Shown here piece by piece: positions 5,376 to 9,472 of a stretch of 9,472 nucleotides of DNA; the stretch's first letter is position 1, and each line of letters opens with the position of its first letter. The stretch is taken from contig CANHFL010000017.1 of the NCBI GenBank assembly GCA_947459855.1, forward strand, positions 1 through 9,472. The letters run 5' to 3'. Position numbers and translations under genes: made by a program. The notes below the pieces were generated by a model. It was not told the DNA's origin, made no database searches, and saw only the letters and a program-made list of their open reading frames with translations. The stretch is from Planctomycetaceae bacterium (GTDB lineage: Bacteria; Planctomycetota; Phycisphaerae; Phycisphaerales; SM1A02).

Positions 5376-6806
5376 TCAGGCCAGGTGGTCGATCGCGTCC
5401 CGGACGTGGGCGACGGGGACGACCTCGGCGCCGCCGGCCGCGGCGCGCGCCACGGCGACCTGCGCGGCGGGCACCAGCAGCAGCCGTGCCCCGCGGCGCA
5501 CCGCGGTCTGCACGCGCTGGTCGAGCTGGCGCACGGTGCGGACGTCGCCGGAGAGGGCAAGCTCGCCCAGCGCGACGGTGGCGGCGCCGGCACCGCGCTC
5601 GTGGAACGCGCCGGCGATCGCCAGCGCCACCGCCAGGTCCACGGCGGGCTCGGTGACGCGCAGGCCGCCGAGCGCGGACGCGTAGACGTCCTGGTCGCCC
5701 AGGCGCAGGCCGCCGTGCTTCTCGAGCACGGCGATCAGCATGGCGAGGCGCGCGGCGTCCAGCCCGCTGGCACGGCGCTTGGCGGCGCCCAGGAAACCGG
5801 TGGCGGTCAGCGCCTGGATCTCGGCCAGCAGGACGCGCGTGCCGCACTGCACGGGCGCGAACACGCTGCCGGGGCGGCGCGCGGCGGCGGTGGACGTGCC
5901 GGGCGCCGCGGGCACGGCGTCGGGGGCCAGCGTGGCTTCCTCGACCTCGGCCAGCCCGGCGCCGGTCATCTCGAAGAGCCCGACCTCGGCCGTGCTGCCG
6001 AAGCGGTTCTTCATGCCGCGTACCACGCGGTACGCATGGTGGCGGTCGCCCTCGAAGGCGAGCACGACGTCGACCAGGTGCTCCAGGAGCTTGGGGCCGG
6101 CAAGGTCGCCTTCCTTGGTCACGTGGCCGACGATCGCGACGGCGATGCCCGAGGTCTTGGCCAGCGCGACCAGGTCCAGGCAGGTGCGGCGCAGCTGCGT
6201 AACGCTGCCGGGCACGGCGTCGACGTCGCCGCGGTAGGCCAGCTGTATCGAGTCGACGACCAGCAGCTGCGGCTTCAGGCGCCGGGTCTCCTCGGCGATG
6301 ACGGCGACGTTGGCCTCGGCCAGGAGCAGCAGGTTGCCGCCGCGCACGGGGCCGCCGGCCCCGTCCAGGCGGTCGGCGCGCATCTTGACCTGCGCGGCGC
6401 TCTCCTCGCTGCTGGCGTAGAGCACGCGGCCGCCGCGGTCGGCCAGGCGTGCGGCGCTCTGCAGGAGCAGCGTGCTCTTGCCGATGCCGGGGTCGCCGCC
6501 GATCAGCACCACCGCGCCGGGCACGAATCCGCCGCCGAGCACGCGGTCGAGCTCGGGAATGCCCGTGGGCACGCGCGGCACGTCCAGCGGCTTGACGTCG
6601 GCCAGCGCCACCGCGCGCCGGGGCGCGCCGTCGGTCCGGGCTCCCACGTCCAGCGCCCCGGGGGGCAGCGCGGCGTCGGCCAGCGCCGGCGCCTCGCTGA
6701 AGCGCTCCAGCGCGTCCCACGCGCCGCAGTCGGGGCACTTGCCCATCCACTTGGGCTGCGTGTTGCCGCACTCGCGGCAGAGGAAGGTCGTGCGCGTCTT
6801 CGCCAC
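5376..6806 (-). CDS. radA: DNA repair protein RadA (branch-migration ATPase)
   Basis: RadA is a RecA-like, DnaB-type ATPase that acts in homologous recombination and repair of stalled forks by promoting branch migration at strand-exchange intermediates in the cytoplasm. The 476-residue protein, close to the usual 450-460, shows the full domain order. There is an N-terminal C4 zinc finger (Cys10, Cys13, Cys24, Cys27, in CRECG...CPDCGAW). Walker A is GGDPGIGKS at about 103-111, Walker B is LLVVDSIQ at 181-188, and the RadA signature KNRFG is at 266-270. A C-terminal Lon-like domain runs from about 320 to the end (RLAMLIAVLEKHGGL, 353-367). The GTG start at 6806 is chosen because it gives the family's AKTRTTFLC beginning. 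There is no Shine-Dalgarno site; a TAGCCT hexamer seven bases upstream suggests a leaderless message. It is divergent from the small gene at 6894. Confidence 0.97.
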   Translation of the reverse strand: MAKTRTTFLCRECGNTQPKWMGKCPDCGAWDALERFSEAPALADAALPPGALDVGARTDGAPRRAVALADVKPLDVPRVPTGIPELDRVLGGGFVPGAVVLIGGDPGIGKSTLLLQSAARLADRGGRVLYASSEESAAQVKMRADRLDGAGGPVRGGNLLLLAEANVAVIAEETRRLKPQLLVVDSIQLAYRGDVDAVPGSVTQLRRTCLDLVALAKTSGIAVAIVGHVTKEGDLAGPKLLEHLVDVVLAFEGDRHHAYRVVRGMKNRFGSTAEVGLFEMTGAGLAEVEEATLAPDAVPAAPGTSTAAARRPGSVFAPVQCGTRVLLAEIQALTATGFLGAAKRRASGLDAARLAMLIAVLEKHGGLRLGDQDVYASALGGLRVTEPAVDLAVALAIAGAFHERGAGAATVALGELALSGDVRTVRQLDQRVQTAVRRGARLLLVPAAQVAVARAAAGGAEVVPVAHVRDAIDHLA

Positions 6807-6813
6807 GCGGTGC

Positions 6814-6819
6814 AGGCTA
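6814..6819 (-). promoter_or_regulatory. Candidate -10 element for leaderless radA
   Basis: TAGCCT on the minus strand followed by seven bases (GCACCGC) and then the GTG start. The TAnnnT-N7-start arrangement would place transcription initiation at or next to the first base of the start codon. No -35 is evident. Confidence 0.35.
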
Positions 6820-6880
6820 GCCGGGCCCGGTGACGGATCTGCTTCACCGTGCGGAAAGGCCCTGCGCGGCCGGCAGCCCG

Positions 6881-6886
6881 TATCCT
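6881..6886 (+). promoter_or_regulatory. Candidate -10 element for the leaderless small gene at 6894
   Basis: TATCCT followed by seven bases (GCCGCGC) and ATG at 6894. This mirrors the arrangement at radA on the other strand. No Shine-Dalgarno site precedes the ATG. No -35 is recognisable. Confidence 0.35.
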
Positions 6887-6893
6887 GCCGCGC

Positions 6894-7103
6894 ATGCACG
6901 CACTGCGCGGCGCCTGGAACCTCTTCCTGCTCGGCTGCAAGACGCGCTTCCGCCTGCGCGGCAGCTACTGGGCATGGCGCATGGAGACCGCTTTCGGTGC
7001 GGACCGCTCCAAGTGGCCCTCGGCAGCCGAGCGCCGCCGCGCCGCGCTGGACTACGGCGCGTGGGCCGGCGACCTGCGGCGGATGGCGCGCGACCGGCGC
7101 TGA
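6894..7103 (+). CDS. Small basic Trp/Arg-rich protein of unknown function (69 aa)
   Basis: The only plus-strand gene accepted here. It encodes MHALRGAWNLFLLGCKTRFR, then LRGSYWAWRMETAFG and an Arg-rich helical tail ending RRMARDRR. The protein is strongly basic and rich in Trp and other aromatics, with no signal peptide and no clear membrane span. Support for coding is that nearly every third codon position is G or C and no longer gene overlaps it on either strand. An upstream in-frame ATG at 6849 would add 15 residues of low-complexity sequence overlapping the radA control region; the ATG at 6894 fits the TATCCT element better. The central aromatic/Arg motif resembles small uncharacterised proteins I associate with Planctomycetota, but that is recall, not a search. 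The function is not known; nucleic-acid or membrane-surface binding are possibilities from charge alone. Confidence 0.6.
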   Translation: MHALRGAWNLFLLGCKTRFRLRGSYWAWRMETAFGADRSKWPSAAERRRAALDYGAWAGDLRRMARDRR

Positions 7104-7117
7104 GGCCGGTACCTCAG
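7100..7117. terminator. Inverted repeat across the convergent stop codons
   Basis: CTGAGG and CCTCAG arms around a 6-nt centre. Both stop codons (7101-7103 on plus, 7116-7114 on minus) lie within the arms, and the two genes are only 10 bp apart. It could act as a short bidirectional terminator, but there is no T-run, so this is weak. Confidence 0.25.
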
Positions 7118-8418
7118 AACATCAGCTGCAGCTGCACGACCAGCGACATGTTGTTCGCGAAAGTCGCAAGTCCGAGGCCCTGGTACAGGCCGACCTCCTG
7201 GTTGATCGGCACGATCACGTAGGCGGTGGCCTTCAGGCCGTCCCCGCCCAGGTACCAGTTCCCGCCGGCCTGCACGATGTACGAGGGCTCACCCATCCCG
7301 ACGTAGGTGAAGGAGCCGAAAGCCTCGACCGTGTCGGTCAGGTACAGGCCGCCCTGCAGCGCGGCACCGTACGCGTCGTCGCCGAACGACTCGCCGGCGA
7401 AGAACTGCCCCACCAGGTTCGCACCGCCGAGGTCGGCGCGCAGATCCACGGTCAGGGCCTCGATGTTGGCGCCGTAGACGCCGGTCGGCTGGTTGATCGC
7501 GCGGCCGTTCTGCCACAGCACGCCGACGCCGGCCACCAGGCCGAACTGGGCGCCCCGCGCGCTGCTCTCGCGGGCGAACTGGTCCCACGTGCCGGCGATC
7601 TTCCACTCGCCGCGCGCGCCGAGCGCCACGCTCTGGTTCTCGGCGGCATCCCACGACGACTGCTGGAAGTCGGCGAAGACGTTGTACAGGCCGATCTTGG
7701 CGCGGAACGCCTCGGTCTCGCGCTGGAGCATCGCGCCCGTCGCCTGGCCGATGCCGAACGAGTACTCGAACGGCGAGTAGTCGCCCATCTGCGCGAAGCC
7801 CGCGTTGAACAGCTGGCTCTCCGCGGTCCAAGGCACGTTCATCTGGCCCACGACAAGCGAAAGGCCGTTGCCGAAGGACTTCGAGACGTTCGCGTAGAGC
7901 AGGCGCAGCTCGTCCTCGAGGGGCACGTACGGGTCGAACTGCGAGTCGTAGGCGAAGCCCACCAGGTACGTCCAGCTGGGGTCGATCGCGGTGCCGCTCA
8001 GGAAGGCCTGCGTGCGGCGGTTCTCGAAGCCCCACTGGTTGTCGGCGGCGTCGCTGCCGGGGACCGACGCCGTGCGCGCGTAGCCGTTGTTCCACACGAA
8101 GCGCACCTGCTCGAGCGCGTTGACGCGCAGCGTGAAGGCGCCGTCGCGGACGAAGAAGCCGCGGTCGTAGCCCGTCGAACCGCCGGTGGCCTGGAAGGAC
8201 GTGCGGGCGCCGCTGTCGGCCAGCACGTCGGCGACGGTGGCGCGGACCTGCTCGGCGCGCTCGGCGTCGAGCCACTCGCTGGACTGCTGCGCCTTCAGCG
8301 CGGCGACCTCGGCGCGGAGGGCGTCCAGCTCCTGCTGGGCGGAGGGGGCGGCATCCTGTGCGGGCGCCACGGTGGCGGCGGACAGCACAAGGCTCGCGGA
8401 CGCGATGCGGACGTTCAT
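7114..8418 (-). CDS. Divergent coiled-coil outer-membrane porin P5, downstream of nuoH
   Basis: A 434-residue secreted beta-barrel protein, about 70 residues shorter than P2-P4. Two adjacent ATGs occur (8421 and 8418); the second is preferred because GGAG lies seven bases before it but only four before the first. The signal peptide is MNVRIASASLVLSAATVAPA (cleavage near residue 20). A short coiled coil lies at about 29-44 (Leu31, Leu34, Val38, Leu41), then the linker WLDAERAEQVRATVADVLAD (49-68) and the variant ARTSFQA. The barrel shares DPSWTY with the other paralogs and ends VVQLQLMF, with the terminal Phe expected of outer-membrane barrels. The gap to the nuoH stop is about 36 bp with no terminator, so it is probably transcribed with nuoH. 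The job is unknown: a general or solute-specific channel. Why it sits in a respiratory operon is not clear from sequence. Confidence 0.88.
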   Translation of the reverse strand: MNVRIASASLVLSAATVAPAQDAAPSAQQELDALRAEVAALKAQQSSEWLDAERAEQVRATVADVLADSGARTSFQATGGSTGYDRGFFVRDGAFTLRVNALEQVRFVWNNGYARTASVPGSDAADNQWGFENRRTQAFLSGTAIDPSWTYLVGFAYDSQFDPYVPLEDELRLLYANVSKSFGNGLSLVVGQMNVPWTAESQLFNAGFAQMGDYSPFEYSFGIGQATGAMLQRETEAFRAKIGLYNVFADFQQSSWDAAENQSVALGARGEWKIAGTWDQFARESSARGAQFGLVAGVGVLWQNGRAINQPTGVYGANIEALTVDLRADLGGANLVGQFFAGESFGDDAYGAALQGGLYLTDTVEAFGSFTYVGMGEPSYIVQAGGNWYLGGDGLKATAYVIVPINQEVGLYQGLGLATFANNMSLVVQLQLMF

Positions 8419-8454
8419 CATGGGACTCCGGTGAGGGTGCCGCGCCGCCCGGCG

Positions 8455-9472
8455 TCAGGCCGGGCTGTAGCGGCTGCCGATGAGCGCGATCTTCGCGTTC
8501 GGGTTCGGCTGCGTCGGGAGCTTCGGGCCCACGAAGTAGACGATCGCGAACGCCACGAGGCTGCCGACCCACATGTAGCTGCCGGCGCCGAAGTAGGTGA
8601 ACACCGCGGTGCACAGGAGCACCAGCAGCGCGGTCGGGATCATGCCCTCCCACGCCAGGCGCATCAGCTGGTCGAAGCGGAACCGCGGCAGCGTCCAGCG
8701 CAGCGCGATGGTCAGGCTGAGCACCAGGAAGGTCTTGCCGGCCATGACGCCGATCTGCGCCAGGATGAGCGGGAGCGGTCCCTGTGCGGGCAGGTCGTGG
8801 CCGATGAACGCGCCCAGCGGGTTGATGCTCCAGCCGCCCAGGAACAGGACGACGAAGATCGCCGAGCCCGCGATCATGTTGAAGTACTCGGCCAGGAAGA
8901 ACAGCGCGAAGCGCATGCTGGAGTACTCGGTGTGGTAACCACCCACCAGCTCGCTCTCGCACTCGGCAAGGTCGAAGGGCAGGCGATTGGTCTCGGCCAG
9001 CATGCAGACGTAGAAGAGCAGCGCCGCGATCGGCTGCTGGATGACGAACCACACGCCGGTCTGCTGCGCCGCCACGATCTGGCTGGGCACGAACGAGCCG
9101 GCCAGCAGCACGACGCACAGCAGGCTGACGCCCATCGGGATCTCGTAGCTGATGATCTGCGCGGCCGCGCGCAGGCCACCCAGGAACGCGAACTTGTTGT
9201 TGGACGCCCAGCTGCCCAGCGCCACGCCGTAGACCGACAGGCTGGCGATGGCCAGCATGTACACGATGCCGATGTTGACGTCGGCGCCGACGATCTTCAC
9301 CGAGCCGGTCAGGCCCAGGAACGGGATCGACGAAAGGTCGAGCGTGCCGCCCCACGGGATCACCACGAAGCCGATGAGCGACGGGATCGCCAGGAAGGCC
9401 GGCGCCAGCATGAACATCGCCTTGTCGACGTGCTTCGGCGTGTAGTCCTCCTTGAGGAAGAACTTCAGGCCG
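8455..9472 (-). CDS. nuoH: NADH-quinone oxidoreductase subunit H (N-terminus beyond window)
   Basis: NuoH is the membrane subunit of respiratory complex I (ND1 homologue) that forms much of the quinone-binding chamber at the junction of the peripheral and membrane arms, in the inner membrane. About 338 residues are visible; the start and perhaps 60-80 residues lie past the right edge. Recognisable family segments, in order, are LKFFLKEDYTPKHVDKAMFM at the visible start, the loop SWASNNKFAFLGGLRAAAQI, and the quinone-site region LAETNRLPFDLAECESELVG continuing GYHTEYSSMRFALFFLAEY. A later one is LRWTLPRFRFDQLMRLAWEG. About seven hydrophobic membrane spans can be seen between these. The acidic residues of the AECESE loop and the following GYHTEYS are intact, so the gene looks functional. 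The next gene on the strand is a porin, not nuoI as is usual. Confidence 0.96.
   Translation of the reverse strand, partial: GLKFFLKEDYTPKHVDKAMFMLAPAFLAIPSLIGFVVIPWGGTLDLSSIPFLGLTGSVKIVGADVNIGIVYMLAIASLSVYGVALGSWASNNKFAFLGGLRAAAQIISYEIPMGVSLLCVVLLAGSFVPSQIVAAQQTGVWFVIQQPIAALLFYVCMLAETNRLPFDLAECESELVGGYHTEYSSMRFALFFLAEYFNMIAGSAIFVVLFLGGWSINPLGAFIGHDLPAQGPLPLILAQIGVMAGKTFLVLSLTIALRWTLPRFRFDQLMRLAWEGMIPTALLVLLCTAVFTYFGAGSYMWVGSLVAFAIVYFVGPKLPTQPNPNAKIALIGSRYSPA

Noticed and set aside
3733..6771. Minus-strand open frame of 1012 codons across porin P4 and radA
   Set aside because: It runs through two clear genes in a different frame, across their control region, and is dominated by Arg, Ala, Gly and Pro. 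It has no recognisable domain.
5256..6833. Plus-strand open frame opposite radA (525 codons)
   Set aside because: RadA is unambiguous on the other strand. This frame is Gly/Ala/Val/His-rich filler.
7289..9355. Minus-strand open frame of 688 codons across porin P5 and nuoH
   Set aside because: Out of frame with both well-supported genes and spans their junction; composition typical of shadow frames in high-G+C DNA.

Overview
The window is G+C-rich (roughly two-thirds G+C by eye) DNA from a Gram-negative, double-membrane bacterium. The evidence for an outer membrane is five secreted beta-barrel proteins, each with a signal peptide, and in the four complete ones a C-terminal phenylalanine. The combination of an N-terminal coiled coil, a conserved WLxE-x-R linker and a porin O/P-like barrel is one I associate with Planctomycetota, probably Phycisphaerae. 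That assignment is from memory of the family and is moderate at best; no rRNA or other marker is present to confirm it.

Layout, nearly all on the minus strand. Positions 1-303 hold the N-terminal third or less of a porin (P1), cut by the window edge. Positions 304-581 are a non-coding leader and promoter region for P1. Positions 582-5168 hold three tandem porin paralogs transcribed P4 (5168-3660), P3 (3634-2075), P2 (2099-582). They are packed like an operon: a 25-nt gap between P4 and P3, and a 25-nt overlap between P3 and P2. Positions 5169-5375 form the leader and promoter region of P4, with two mutually exclusive hairpins just upstream of its Shine-Dalgarno site. Positions 5376-6806 encode RadA, a DNA-repair ATPase. 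The only plus-strand gene I accept is a 69-codon-scale small basic protein at 6894-7103, divergent from radA. A fifth, more divergent porin (P5, 8418-7114) lies directly downstream of nuoH (8455 to beyond the right edge), a membrane subunit of respiratory complex I.

Functionally the region is mainly outer-membrane transport capacity: an expanded family of coiled-coil porins, some probably co-expressed. A respiratory gene (nuoH) and a recombination gene (radA) lie beside them. P2-P4 form one subgroup (long coiled coil with an Asn in its core, long barrel). P1 and P5 share a shorter coil and an SFQA variant of the linker. No tRNA, rRNA, CRISPR array, insertion sequence or phage gene was seen.
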